Source of the DNA: Leuctra nigra | Taxonomy: Eukaryota; Arthropoda; Insecta; Plecoptera; Leuctridae | Assembly: GCA_934045905.1 (NCBI GenBank) | Contig: OW203766.1 | Span: 18,408,309 to 18,472,308 of the forward strand | DNA length: 64,000 nt | Direction: 5' to 3' | Shown here: in pieces, positions 28,909 through 41,176 of the stretch | How the letters are laid out: every line of letters begins with the position of its first letter | Numbering within the stretch: the stretch's first letter is position 1 | Notes under the pieces: generated by a model | Database searches by the model: none | Told to the model about the DNA's origin: nothing | Seen by the model: the letters and a program-made list of their open reading frames with translations, nothing else | Position numbers and translations under genes: made by a program

Positions 28909-31900
28909 ATGAAGGTTCTATTTGGTTTAGTGTTGGGTGAGTTAGTATAACTTATGTTATGTTATACTATGTAACATATATGTTACTATATGTAACTATA
29001 TGTTATGTTATGTTATGTTTATGTTATATTATCTAAGTGGGATTCCTTATAAAATATATTGGTGGTTAATATTTGCGTCCGGCTTTCTCCGAACTCTGTC
29101 AAGTGGAGATGCCTTTAGCTTTTGCATCTAACCCCTCAATTGACCACTAGAACGGGGCGGAGTTAACTTTTGTTCGCGTCTCAGCCGCTAGGGGGCAGCT
29201 TTGTCGTGGCCCAAGTTCTGCCGGCCAACAAGGATGCCGTATAATTCCTGCAGCAACTTACGTGGATAAAATCGTTAAAAAAGTTATATTGTTTTAATCA
29301 AAGTTATTTTATGAAGTATGTAGGCAAGTAGGAAGGCCATTGGCTACTCAAAGAATGTTATAGTTTGTTGGTGAGTGGATATTATACCGAGATATGGACT
29401 TCAGACAAATGTGTTGATTCCTGGCTTTTGCTTGCGCGGGAAGCTGAATATTTCTTACTCTCTACATTTATGTAAGCAATCTATAGGTACCTATACTAAA
29501 TAGGAATAATTCACTGGTGAACGTTATTCATTACGGATGTTTATTATTCACGGATTTATTGACGGTTTGTTGATTATTTCTACATACCTACCTATACCCA
29601 CCCACTTACCTACAAACAGTTTGTTGGTGGTATTTTTTACTCTTGTAGGTCTAAACTAGAAGTAAGTAAATATTTTCGTCTAGGTATGAAGGTATGAAGG
29701 CATTGCACTTGGTAATCACCTATATAGCAGGATGATCAAATGAGTCAAGTTAGGGAATTATGTACATGTATAGGGAATTAAACAAGCAAATAAAACACGG
29801 TCGCTTTGCCAACACAGCAAACAGCCGTTCGTTCAATCGAATTCTTATAATTCCTCTTTTCTCACAGCAATGTTACTAGAAAATCTATGAAATGTTATTC
29901 AGGGAACTTTTGTGCTGATGTTACACCCCGACACAACACATTTCGGTACCATTTTCGCCACTGAAATACGATTTTTGAATCAACCGAACTGACTTCCCTA
30001 TGTGTTCTAATGGCGCGCGGCGACGAGCTGGCCCACAACCATGTTCCCGCCACTTGGGTCACGTGACTCGTGACGTATCAGGAGGCGGAGCGTTCTAGTG
30101 GTTAATTGTGTCTAATTTCATATTGATGGCAGCAGATGGACGTTTTGTTTTAATAAAACACTTGGTAGCCCTGAAAAGGGTCGTCCAACGCAACATTTTT
30201 AGGGAGTTCCTCGAAACTGGCTGGACCGATTGGTCAAGATTGGTTGTATTTTTTATACAAATATTCAATATCGAATCCACATTTTCTTAGTAAACAAGTT
30301 GGAAAAGGCGATTGGCTGTACAACCAAACAAATATCAATTACAAAGGGACAGTTTTTCAATAGGTACTCTGATTAACTTTAAACAGTAGATTATGAATAT
30401 ATTGCCATGGCAGCAACCAATGACATTCCTGAAATGAGCATTTGAACTTAAGTACTGGTTTTAGCAGATTTTTTATAACAAATAGATCAAATACCATAAA
30501 TACATTATCGATTAATGTTGTTCTTGATGACGTAGCAAAAACACATTTTGATCGGACAAACGGTTCTTTTTAATGTCAACCAACCATTTGACTTTATTCA
30601 AAAACTATAAACCGCTTGTATGGTAATATAGTGTGTGAGCAAATATTGGTTAACCGGTGTGGTCTGGGCAGTGCAGGCAAATTAGGGGTAATCATGCGGT
30701 TTTTTGATGATTGATGATTATTTTTTATTTTCATTGCAACTTTCCAATATGCTTTGGCATAAATAAATGAATAACAGATCAATCCGTGTATTTGGTACAT
30801 TTCTATGATAAATCTGAATTTCAGTAAGTGTGTTAATATTTTACCGATGTGCTGAAAATATACCACAATATCGCTTGCTTTAAATATCCAGTTCTTTCTT
30901 TGTATTTTCTGTGTTAACGCGATTCGAGCGATACCACGTGACTAAAAATATAAATCACGTTATTGGCACTCAAAAAGTCAAGAGGGCATTTTTCACATTC
31001 AGTAAGTGATTCTACAACTCACTGTATCTTTTTTAACACGTCATTATTGTTGTACCGTAAAATATTGTATTTTTTATTTTTGAAAATAAACATAATTATT
31101 TTTGTCACGATTTAAGCCCCACCTTTCACACTACAGACTTCCACGAGGGCTCATTTTGTTCAAAAAAATGGGCGGATGTCATGACGGATCCCAAATTTCG
31201 ATAACTTAATTCCTACGACGACTATAGCTTCTACTAAATCAGTTATATTTGACTGTAAAATCCGGTACGTAATATATATATATTTTTTTGTAAAAATGTA
31301 AACAAAAATTTTGAAAAAGGGCCACGTCAGCCCATAACTAGATATCTAATGAATATTCTGTTTAAGTTTCGTGGCATTCAGACAAATGGTTTTGTCTCTT
31401 GTCAAAGATAATGTGCATTTTGCACATTTGAAAACGTCCCGGATTTTTTTGTGGCGCCCAAAAACTATAAATGTCACTTGATATTATGTGTTACCAGCTC
31501 CCTCTTACGAAATATGAAGAAAATTAATATTGATTTTTTTCGGTCGAATCGCCTTAACAATGGATTTTCAATAATAAGTTGTTAATTATGTGATAAGATT
31601 GATAATGACCAACAAGGTCAAGTTTAAGTACACACGTGAAAAAAAAAAATTTAAATTGGGTAAAAGCTGAGGCTATTATTTTTACCAACACGCTCTTGCG
31701 ATAGGCTTGCGATTACATATCGCCTTTATGTAAATTTGCTGACGTAATAAGAAGACTCGGCATTTCTTCTAGACATCGAATAAAGGATTTTTGTTCCCAA
31801 AAAAGCCAAGTAGTATCATGGTTGAATTGACAAATCTCTAAGGCGCATTGTATGATATTGATACAATTGACAATTATAGAAAGCGTATACTGACAGTAAA

Positions 31901-34409
31901 TACCTTGCGAAAATAGTTCTTGAAGCAATATTTAACACACTTCTCCAGCCAAACTGGGTATCACAAAATCGAAATTATTAAAACAAATATTAACAACGGA
32001 AAACGGGTACTTTAAAGTAGAAGTAGTTCATTCGATTGCTCCCACATTCGCCAATTATAGCTATCATATAATTTTTAGAGTTTCCCTGAAAGTTGTTTTG
32101 AATAATTTCTATAAGAAACAATAACGAATACAACTGGTTAGATTGGAAGGAAATGGATACATGAAAATGGATTAAAAACTTCCAAACTGATTATTGTGCA
32201 ATAATTGCAATGCAGATTCTATATTTTGTTGTTAACAGAAATTGGAGTGATTAAATATGAACTCAACGAGCGTCAAGAGAAATTCGAGAAAATAAGGAAC
32301 ACGACTGACCTCTGGTGCATTCTTTGGTACTAGCCATAAGGGGAATAATGGAGGATAATCACGGGGATTTATATAAATACATTATATTAAATTTGCTTTA
32401 GTTGTTTGTTATGGCTGAAAAGGTAAACTTAAACTTAATCTAAATTTCAAGTGTTTCTCCTTTTTCACTGCCCTATGGAAAAACGAACTTCAAAATAAAA
32501 AAGTGCATCTAAAAAGTTTCCTGCCAGAAGTGGCTCCATCACGTATCGCTTATTTGTTCGAATACACTTCACAATATTATTCAAGTACTTATTATAAGTT
32601 ATAACACGAACTTGTTTTACCATTAACATCAATTCTTTACCCCAACATCTCTATTCTCTGCTTCCAGCATGTATCTACCTCCACGAATCAACAGCCGCCG
32701 CTGTCTGCACGCCCACGACATCTCGCATTCTCATCATCAGCGACTACCCCGTTCAGATTCCGACTCAGAACTGCGTTGGTGTCTGCTCCTTCTACCCCAA
32801 CTCCGAGATCGAGGTGCTAGTGTACGAGAATCTGACCTCGTCCGATACAGTGGTGATCATTGCGGGCCCTAGCAGCTATCCCTACAACATCCAGACGATC
32901 CTGACGTACACAGATTACCTCTACTACGCTTCCACAGCTTATAACCTCTACTTCTTCACATATCCAGACCCGACTAAAAACCCGACCAGTTATATTGGCA
33001 CAACCAACACTAACATGGTAACTAAAGTTAATACCCTATTCCCTGCGGCACATGTTGCAGATTATAATGCATACATTGCGGCAAATCCCAATGGAGATGC
33101 TTGTACTTTCTTGGCCAGTATTTCTTCCACCACTACCACGTCTTCTTCCACTACTACAACAGGTTCCACTACAACAGCCCCTACAACGACAACCAAGACC
33201 ACCCCAACTACGATAACTACAACCACCCCTACGACTACCACCCCTACCACTACCACAACTTCTGCTTGCGTTCCAACTACATCTCGCGTGGTCATCATCA
33301 GCGACTACCCAGCCAATATCCCTGCCAAGAACTGTATTGGCTCGTGTTCCTACTACGCCAACTCCATGCTTAATAACCTACCGAGTCTAAATCTAGGATC
33401 ATCCGATACCCTGATAATACTGGCTGGACCCAGCAGCTCTCCCTACACTGCAGCATCTATCCTGACTTTAACATCTTACATCCAGCTGTATGCATCAACT
33501 ACTAAATTCTATTTCTTCACTTATCCTGTTCCGAGTCCCGACACTAACGGTGTTTATGCCGCCAGCAACCTCCAGGTTAAGAACCAGATCCCTACCATAT
33601 CTGCGGCTGCACGTGTGGCGGACTTTGCAGCGTACATTGCTACCAATCCCGGAGGAAATCCATGTAGCTTCTACTTTAGTCTTGGTTCCACTACTACCAC
33701 TCCAACTCCAACAACGACCACCCCAACTACGACAACAACGACCACCCCAACTACAACTACGACCACCCCAACTACGACAACAACGACTCCCCCAACTACG
33801 ACTACGACCACCCCAACTACAACTACGACCACCCCAACTACGACAACTACGACTACCCCAACTACAACTACGACCACACCAACTACGACCACCCCAACTA
33901 CGACTACAACGACCACCCCAACTACAACTACGACCACCTCTACTACTACCACCCCTACCACTACCACAACTTCTGCTTGCGTTCCAACTACATCTCGCGT
34001 GGTCATCATCAGCGACTACCCAGCTAAGATCCCTGCTCAGAACTGCGTTGGTTCTTGTTCCTACTACGCTAACTCCAAGCTCGACACCCTTTCAGATCTA
34101 AATCTGGGATCGTCGGACACCCTTATAGTCCTGGCTGGACCCAGCAGCTCTCCCTACACTGCAGCCTCTATCCTGACATTACCATCTTACATCCAATACT
34201 ATGGATCCATTACCAAACTCTATTTCTTCACTTATCCTGTTCCAAGTCCAGACACTAACGGTGTTTATGCCGCCAGCAACCTCCAGGTTAAGAACCAGAT
34301 TCCTACCATATCTGCGGCTGCACGTGTGGCGGACTTTGCAGCGTACATAGCTACCAATCCCGGAGGAAATCCCTGCAGCTTCTACTTTAGTGTTGCTGTT
34401 GGTAAATAG
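28909..34409 (+). CDS. Secreted mucin-like protein, three novel domains with Thr-rich linkers
   Basis: Two exons, 28909-28936 and 32668-34409, give 589 residues. The N terminus MKVLFGLVLACIYLHESTAA is a signal peptide split by the intron. Three related domains of about 130 residues follow. Each has SR(V/I)(V/L)IISDYP near the start, then QNCVGxCS(Y/F)Y, SSDT(L/V)(I/V)(I/V)xAGPSS, a YFFTYPxP strand, ARVADxxAYIAxNP and a closing CSFY/CTF. Four cysteines per domain are conserved. The domains are joined by linkers rich in Thr and Pro, about 33120-33260 and 33690-33975, ideal for O-glycosylation. Alternating hydrophobic strands and helices hint at an a/b fold. I do not recognise the family. Secretion and mucin-like linkers suggest a gut, salivary or cuticle-surface role. 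Domains 2 and 3 are much closer to each other than to domain 1, so the last duplication is recent. Confidence 0.87.
29144..30101. mobile_element. piggyBac-like MITE
   Basis: Terminal inverted repeats CCACTAGAACG / CGTTCTAGTGG, flanked by TTGA (29140-29143) on the left and TTAA (30102-30105) on the right. TTAA target sites and CC-starting ends are typical of piggyBac elements; the left TTAA appears mutated. 958 bp with no transposase. Confidence 0.55.
30349..30475. mobile_element. Diverged MITE (GGCCAGTCTTTCAATAC family)
   Basis: Begins AGGGACAGTTTTTCAATA and carries the family core TTGCCATGGCAGCAACCAAT. The right end (gttttagcag) is degraded. Compare 46782-46936. Confidence 0.55.
33120..33975 (+). 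repeat. Thr-coding microsatellite linkers
   Basis: Two blocks of ACN/CCN codons (33120-33260 and 33690-33975) encode runs such as TTTTTTPTTTTTTP. The longer block is built from accaccccaactacgac-like units that keep the frame. Length variation between individuals is likely. Confidence 0.9.
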
Positions 34410-34567
34410 AGATCTTAATTGACTCAATTTCGTCAATTAATGTTTTAATTTCACCCATTGATTAATGCACTGGTACTGACACCTGTTTGTTATGAATTGT
34501 TTTTGTAATTTTGTGGCATAATATTTGTTTTATTTCACGTTGTTGTGTTGTACTGAAGAATGTGATG

Positions 34568-34573
34568 AATAAA
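34568..34573 (+). terminator. Polyadenylation signal of the mucin-like gene
   Basis: AATAAA 159 bp after the stop. On the other strand TTTATT at 34530-34535 gives an AATAAA for the convergent receptor gene A, so the two transcripts may overlap by some tens of bases. Confidence 0.7.
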
Positions 34574-34790
34574 CGCACTGCAATAGAATATCAATTTTTT
34601 TTATGTGCTATGTATACCTAAAACAATTCCACTGAGTCCACTCCAAATTAATTGTGTAAAATTTGCTAGCTGGTGATAACGAAACTATGTACGCCATTAT
34701 AAGTAAATGAGAAACGAATGAAAACTATTTAAATTCAAGGAAAAGAAAAAGAATCTGAGATGAAATAATATGAATTATCTGAAAATTAAT

Positions 34791-37700
34791 TCAAATACTT
34801 TTCTTCAGACTTCGTTGATCTTTTTCAATTCCAACAGACGTGAATAAGCTGTAGACTGAATAGGCTGTGTTCATCACCTAGAGAAAGAAAAAAGCGATTT
34901 GTATGTGTTATACATTATATTATTTTTATTCTATAGAGTAGTTCAAAAACTTGGTAATTGAACAAAATATTTAAGTATCTAAATTCCCAATTCGACCAAA
35001 ATCTAATTCATAAAATTTGGATTAAAACAAACCAAACAAAATAGGCGTACCAGATACAAGAAAAGAAACATGGATTTCATTCAGAAAATTTATTTGTGGA
35101 TCCATTTCGGAAATTTTAAAGTTATATATCCTTGGGATATTGTATTATAAGAATATAATCAGCTGAAATTTCTGATTAAATAATATTATCTCCTTATTAC
35201 AAAAGCATTTCTTTTGAGGTATCTGCAACTATGAATATATCAAACCGAGCACTTCTTCGTATCAACATGGCTTCAAAAGTGTCATCTACAAGTAACAAGC
35301 CGACTTACAGATGTGAACGTCTCCATAGAGAGCGGCAATATGTCTGCAGCTCGCAATGCAGTTGGTTGATCGGCTCGCAGCATCACTAAACGCAGAGACT
35401 TCTTGAAACTTGTCGACGTCTGGAACCAATCACAATCGTAGGTCGCTTCTTTCACGAGCCCGCTCTGGAATCACACAGCCATCATTTCAAACAGTGCAAA
35501 TGCGCCGTCTTACTGGTACAGAGCTCATGTTTGATCGCATTGCGTGTGAAATAATTCTCAAAAACAACTCAAATGTTGTTTCCAGTGACAATGCAAAATT
35601 TGAAGTTGATCGGTCATTTCATTTTCAACTTTCAAACAAACACAGGATTTTTTTTGGTGATGAGTTTTTTGTTTAGACACGTCCAAAAATTATATATAAA
35701 TATGTTTCATGTGTTTCTGATTTCAAAAATATGCGTTTAATTTTGCCTGAAAATGCATTTTTTATTTTTTTAATACATTCAGTCCTTCTTGCTATTTTAA
35801 GGTCTTTTTGTCCTTTTTTCGAACTATTGGACAAAATGATATGAAATGTTTGCTGAAAGTTCAACCATTTTATGAATTTTGTTCTAGACCACAATTCATA
35901 AAATTTCCATACACCATTTGGATGGCCATCAACAATGACACTTATACATTGACACATTCATACAATAATTAAGTTAATTTTAATATATTTCTCCAAGTCC
36001 AATTCATAAACCTATAAATCGAATAACACGTTGACGTTGACGGTTATTACATACCATAAAATTTCATTGGTCCTTTCTTGGGATTTTGTGGTCCCTTTTA
36101 AATAGATTTAAGATACTATTTGCCTGCCTTTTTGGAAGTTTCATAGGTCCTAAACATCCTAGTTCTAATGATTATTGATTATGACATTAAAAAAAACAAA
36201 TCCAAATAGTTAAGGGCCCAAATCTCGACCTCCCCCAACTCCCACAGTAAGAATTCTCTTGTCATACCTCAGTTGTGAGCTGTGTACTGAACCAACAGAA
36301 CATCGCCAGTTCCCCGACACAAGCCACGACCAGAGCTCCAAGTGTGATGACCACGCTGTCAATCACCACTGCCTGTAGACATTAGACACGGTGATCACTG
36401 CACATCTACACTAGGAAAACGCTCAGTGTAACGCGTTGATGAGCGAGCACGGGTACGTGCAAATTCTCGACCCGGAAATGCGTACACAACGCACAGAAAA
36501 CATATACATACATATTGAATTGAAATATGATCCACTCAATCAACATCGCTTTTCATCGAAACTTGAAAATAGCATCTAAGCACCCTGGTACATATAGCAT
36601 TAAATTCAATTCAATTGGCACTGGAAAACATTCATTTCTATACTTCATTTCTGACAGCTATTAAAAATGTCAATAAGTTCATAAGTTCTTAACTGATTGG
36701 GATGCAAATTTGTAAAATAAGAGACGATGTTGGTCTGAATGACCATGCAAATTAGCCATGCAAAATATGAGTTTGATAAGATTTATTGAAGACCATTTTC
36801 ATTTTCAGCCAATCATGAGATATTTATTTAAATTTTAACCAATTAAAGGATTTCAAAAAATGTGGTTCTGCAAACAGAGAATGTTATCTTTACATGTGAA
36901 CAAAATTTCAGATCGATCGGTGAAACGGTGCCACCTGTGCATCGGTTAATAGCAGAAAAAGACACAGAGGTCCGTGCCAAATGAGCCAAAAGGAGACGCT
37001 CGCTTCGCTCGCTCAATAATAGCTCTGTGTAACGCGTTGATGAGCGAGCCTTAGTATTGCATGCGAATTAATATGCGAGTGGATGCTGATGATCTACAGA
37101 CCATGGTAGATCATCTTATTAAATATCTCAATAACAGTGATAATTTCTTCTATTAAAGTTCTATGATAAGATTCTCAAAAACACCAAAAATGACGCCCCA
37201 ATGACAATGAAAATTTTGAAGTTGATAATAAATCACACACAGGATCTTATTCAAAAACTATATATGTGGCTACTCATAAGACATTAGTGAGTGTGCAAAA
37301 CTTCAGATTGTGTGGATTGTGTAGAACACACACAAAGAATGAGCTATCAAGTACTCTGGTCGCTTAACAACATGAACACTTACAAGAGTCGTCACCACAG
37401 CCAGAGCCATTCCAATCAACACGGTGCAGATTACTTGAAACGCCAGAGAAGGCTGGAGGATGGATTCCAGAGAATTCGTCAAACTGAAAAATAAATACAA
37501 ATAGCTATACATATTAGTCGAATTATTACATCATTATCACAATAGATTGCACAAGAAATAAAATTAGAAGCAAGGTTTGAAAACTCAAAACTTTTGCGGA
37601 TAATTTAACGTTTGCTGTTAAATTATTAAATCATTAAAAACCATGAAATCATTAATTAAAAAATAAATCCCATTTCTGCCACCATTTGTACATTTTAAAT

Positions 37701-40700
37701 ATATTAATTTAGCTTCTACGGATGTCGAGGCGATTGAAAATAATATTTTTACAGTTTAAGATGTTAAAAAATATTGTTTTGAAAATAATCAAAACTTATA
37801 ACTACTTTTAATTCACAATTTTACCCATGAATAATAAACTATATAATATTAAAATTAATTTTACAAATATGATCAAAATTGTCCAGCATTGCTGCGCTTT
37901 CTAAGTGAGATCAGGAGAAGATAAATACAGCTCAGTGGGCTTAACAGTATGAGTTAACCAACTCAGCATTACTTATATAATATAACCTGCAAAAACGTAA
38001 GAAAAACGAATAGATACTTGTTGTCGTCACTAAAAAATCATTGAACATTCCATATTTTAAAATTGCCGCTCGAAAACTGATGTTTTCCGAAAGAGTAGTA
38101 TTTCGATCTCCGATCGTCAATGATACATTCTTCATAAGAATAGATTTTCGGGTGTTCGCGGGTATATCGATCGTCTCGTCCACTCATTGACGCTCGGTGT
38201 CCCGATTCCACCGCCTCCTACATGAATGATCGAAGAAGAAATGTTCATCAGACTGACATCCAGGAGGCAGATACCAAGATGGCCGATGTAAACAAACGGA
38301 GAACTGTCAAAAGTGATTTTTACTTATATTTCATTATATTTTTCACTTAAAACGTATGTTTTGACGTTAAAATTATGATAACACGGAGTAGAAAACGTTC
38401 GTTGATGAAGAAATAGAGTGAAACGTGAATTTTTTGATTATATTATTTCCTATTTAACTCGAGGCAGCTGTTATAACGTGCGGAGATGGTATTAGCCAGA
38501 GCAGTTTTTTACTTTTCGGAATCATGGCATTCGGTTTTTACTCCTTCAATTTCTCAGTTGTGTAATAAAAATAATAATAAACAGTGGACTGTACGTGTGT
38601 TGTTATGATAGAGGGACAGGGAGTTTTCTTGTGTCTCTATGTCGCTGTGTCACGGTGTGTTTATTAGCCGGTTAGCTGCTATCTGTGTTGTGATTGAGCT
38701 GGCGGTTGGTTTGTTTACATCAGCTGTTTTTATCTGGGGTTTGGCGGTTTAGGTGGATTTCACGTCAGTATATCTCTGATGAAGAACATCTTCGAAATAT
38801 TGTGTTGCATTTTATTATTTTAATATATGACGGCACCGGTGTTTGACAAGGAGTTCGTGTGTTTTAAATTACTTCCTATTTGTGTTGTGCTCAAGTGCAG
38901 TGAGGTTATTGGGTTTAGATTTTGTTATCAGGGATGATTTTCTAAAATTCAATAATGAATTTGGATTACAGTTTTCCGCGATTTGATATTTGGTGACGTC
39001 AGTGTGATTATGTGAATTTGTTTAAATTCTATTTTTGTTACATTTACGGCAGCAATTCTTCACCTTTGGGTTATTTACCTGATATGCTTTTCTCTAACTC
39101 TCAGTGGTAAAAGGTCTGCAGAACCATCGCATATGGATATCAGAATAAATGGAGCATTTCTATGTGGATTACTTTCCTCTTCTATCATGGTAAGTGAATG
39201 TATTCTTATTGGATATTTTTGGGATTATTATTTAAATAATTAATAAATACATTGTGGCTCTACAAATTAGATCCACAATTTAGTTGATGATAACGATTAT
39301 AATTGTAATGATAAAATTACAATTTTGAAACTTAAATACTTTATTGCTTAAAAAAACATTCCGTAAAATATATATATATTTTTTTTAACTTACTCGAATA
39401 ACTGCTGATGATGCTTCACACATTCCGTCAAATTTCTCAACATTATCGCTTCAACATCTCGAAGAAAGTTATTGCACATCATATTTTCCAATTTCCCTCC
39501 ATTTTCTCTCAACCTGTTCGCGCAACAATTAGCTCTATGATGCGCCATCTTGAATACACGTGACTTACACTGACTCACAGCCTTCTTGTATCGCGTCTTC
39601 TTCATCTGCTGACAGATCCTATTGGTGTGTTCGACCTTGGCCAATGAGAGGGCTCGATTGTTGCTCAGATTATGACGTAACAATTGAAACTGACCGATCG
39701 TTTCGATGATGAGTGCGAAGAAAAGTAAATCGAATTGCATGATTGAGAAGAACACGATGAACGGGAAAATCCAGGTGCAAAATAGAAGTATTTGAAATGG
39801 TATGACGGATTCGTTCTCGTCGAAGGGATGGACAAATCTGTGAAGAGAGGAAGATTTTACAAGTGATTAATTTAATTTCTCTGAAAATCAACGCATATTA
39901 TACGATCATTTGAGCAGAAACAGTGTAAAACTTTTTAAATAAAAGAAGCACTGTTTTGTAATTTGCCAGATTAAGTTAATTATAGTAATTGTACTGCACA
40001 AGTAAATGTACTACATACACAGTATACAGATATATTTTCCTATTTAAAAACTAGTACACTTTCTTTGTTAAATTTCAATGTTGAGGTCGCTTTTAAAGGT
40101 GATAAGCTTCCTGATAAGCTTGTGTTATAAGCTTGATAATCTCGTATTCGAGTAGCAAAGTAAACTTTTTACAAAAATCATGTAAAAATTATTGAACTAC
40201 CTTTAAACATTTACCTATCTTATTCGATTACCTGATCTTAATCTTCATGTTAATAATATTCTCGACAGTCGTCGATGTCGTAACTAAAAGAGTCCCAAGC
40301 GACAAACAAATCATCAAACCCAGAGTCAATTTCCTTGAATATCTCTGCGTCTTGTGAACAATCATCCTCTGTACTGTTCCCGCCATTGCGCTGTAATTCA
40401 TGTCCTCCAGAACTATCATCACATCCTCGATCTCCTGCCGTTTGGCGTGGATGGTCCATAGTTTGATGAGCTGCATGGCAATGCAGAGGAATGTGAGGAT
40501 GTATTCGAACAAGTAGACGGTGTTGGCGAGAGAGTTCTGGATGTTGATGATTTGAACACACATCCCGTAGATACATTGCAGGAAGAGTAAGAGAGGGGAC
40601 AGAATAGTCCAGTAGTGATGGAAGTTGTGTTTACTTGTTTCGTTCGTTGACCACAAACCTGAAAAAAAAATACCTATATAAAAGAATGATTAATTGTATG

Positions 40701-41176
40701 TACTAGGACAACGCTATTCGTGCGTGTGAAAGTTGCTGCATATAGACCTTGGGAAAGATTGTAATCAAAGGAAAGCAGTGATTATTTATTCTTTTAATTT
40801 ATTTGACAAATATAATTTGACAAATATTTCAAGACATGCATAAAATATTAGAAAAATGTCAATAGCGTTTGACCAAACGTGACACGTTTTGAAACCATGT
40901 ACGTTTTCATCGTTTAAAATGTAAAAAAGTTGAAAGCTAAGCAATAGTTGTACTTTTATGAAATATGAAAACTCAAGAATTAGACTCCGGAGAATGACTG
41001 GGTCTAATACTCGTTTTGTATAACCCAAGGTGTTCCTGAAGTGTCAGGTAGAATGGGTAACATAAAAACCCTCTCTTACCCATGCACATCAGCATTTTCC
41101 GGTTCATCTCAGCACAATCTCGAGGCTTTGAGCTGAGAAACATTTCCGATCTCTTGATTCCGTTGTTTGAAATCAT
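34791..41176 (-). CDS. Odorant receptor A (7tm_6), intact, 7 exons
   Basis: Exons on minus: 41176-41080, 40658-40232, 39837-39394, 37483-37384, 36372-36268, 35464-35309 and 34877-34791. All are GT-AG and phases agree, giving 471 residues. It is an insect odorant receptor: a seven-helix, inverted-topology ion-channel subunit that pairs with Orco in sensory dendrites. Membrane helices are visible at LLLFLQCIYGMCVQIINI, YILTFLCIAMQLI, LGLMICLSLGTLLVTT, FCTWIFPFIVFF, FQVICTVLIGMALAVV and VITLGALVVACVGELAMF. The C-terminal signature CVGELAMFCWFSTQLTTE, then YDCDWFQTSTSFKKSL and PLSMETFTS, then VMNTAYSVYSLFTS is typical. It is the most diverged member of the cluster and has a longer exon 3. A plus-strand exon candidate sits in its intron 3. 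The start is the only Met giving the 97-nt first exon seen in its paralogues. Confidence 0.88.
35500..35690 (-). repeat. Fragment of the GAGCGAGC...CTAG family
   Basis: In receptor A intron 5. The words aatgcaaaatttgaagttga and tcggtcatttcatttt, followed by aacacaggatttttt, match the reversed interior of the other copies (atcctgtgatt, tgatcaactt). No termini are visible. Confidence 0.45.
36411..37017 (-). mobile_element. GAGCGAGC...CTAG element, reversed copy
   Basis: In receptor A intron 4. It starts CTAGGAAAACGCTCAGTGTA then acgcgttgatgagcgagcac and ends GCTCGCTTCGCTCGCTCAAT, the inverse of the copy at 13616-14591. Both termini are intact, so it defines the element limits well. Confidence 0.75.
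37021..37290 (-). repeat. GAGCGAGC...CTAG element, partial second copy
   Basis: Directly after the previous copy: agctctgtgtaacgcgttga then tgagcgagcc, followed by diverged interior including aaaattttgaagttgata. It lacks the CTAG and the opposite end. Confidence 0.55.
39105..39189 (+). CDS. Possible first coding exon of a plus-strand gene
   Basis: Within receptor A intron 3 but on the opposite strand. A strong polypyrimidine acceptor (GCTTTTCTCTAACTCTCAG) precedes 85 nt that hold ATG at 39133 and code MDIRINGAFLCGLLSSSIM, a plausible signal peptide start. It ends in the perfect donor ATG|GTAAGT. The 38.2-39.1 kb region upstream is less AT-rich and could be a leader. No second exon was recognised, so either the gene runs past the window with the receptors inside its intron, or this is chance. 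Confidence 0.35.
40840..41000. repeat. Degenerate copy of the 54.87-kb palindromic MITE
   Basis: The words cacgttttgaaacca, ttttcatcgtttaaaa, aaaaaagttgaaagctaa and tagttgt match 54885-54960 in order. Its right half is eroded. It lies in receptor A intron 1. Confidence 0.55.

Larger units (their letters stand above)
28937..32667 (+). other. Intron 1 of the mucin-like gene
   Basis: A 3.7-kb AT-rich intron with donor GGTGAGTT and acceptor CTCTGCTTCCAG. It contains a piggyBac-like MITE (29144-30101) and a MITE of the 46.8-kb family (30349-30475). No coding exon is supported in the remainder. Confidence 0.6.

Noticed and set aside
33062..34009. Minus-strand frames rich in Val and Gly
   Set aside because: They are the antisense of the Thr-rich linkers (ACN codons read as GTN/GGT); composition explains them fully.
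37941..38183. Minus-strand frame beginning MDETIDIPANTRKSILMKN as an extra receptor exon
   Set aside because: Receptor A exons 3 and 4 join in phase without it and it has no membrane-helix character; left as intron.
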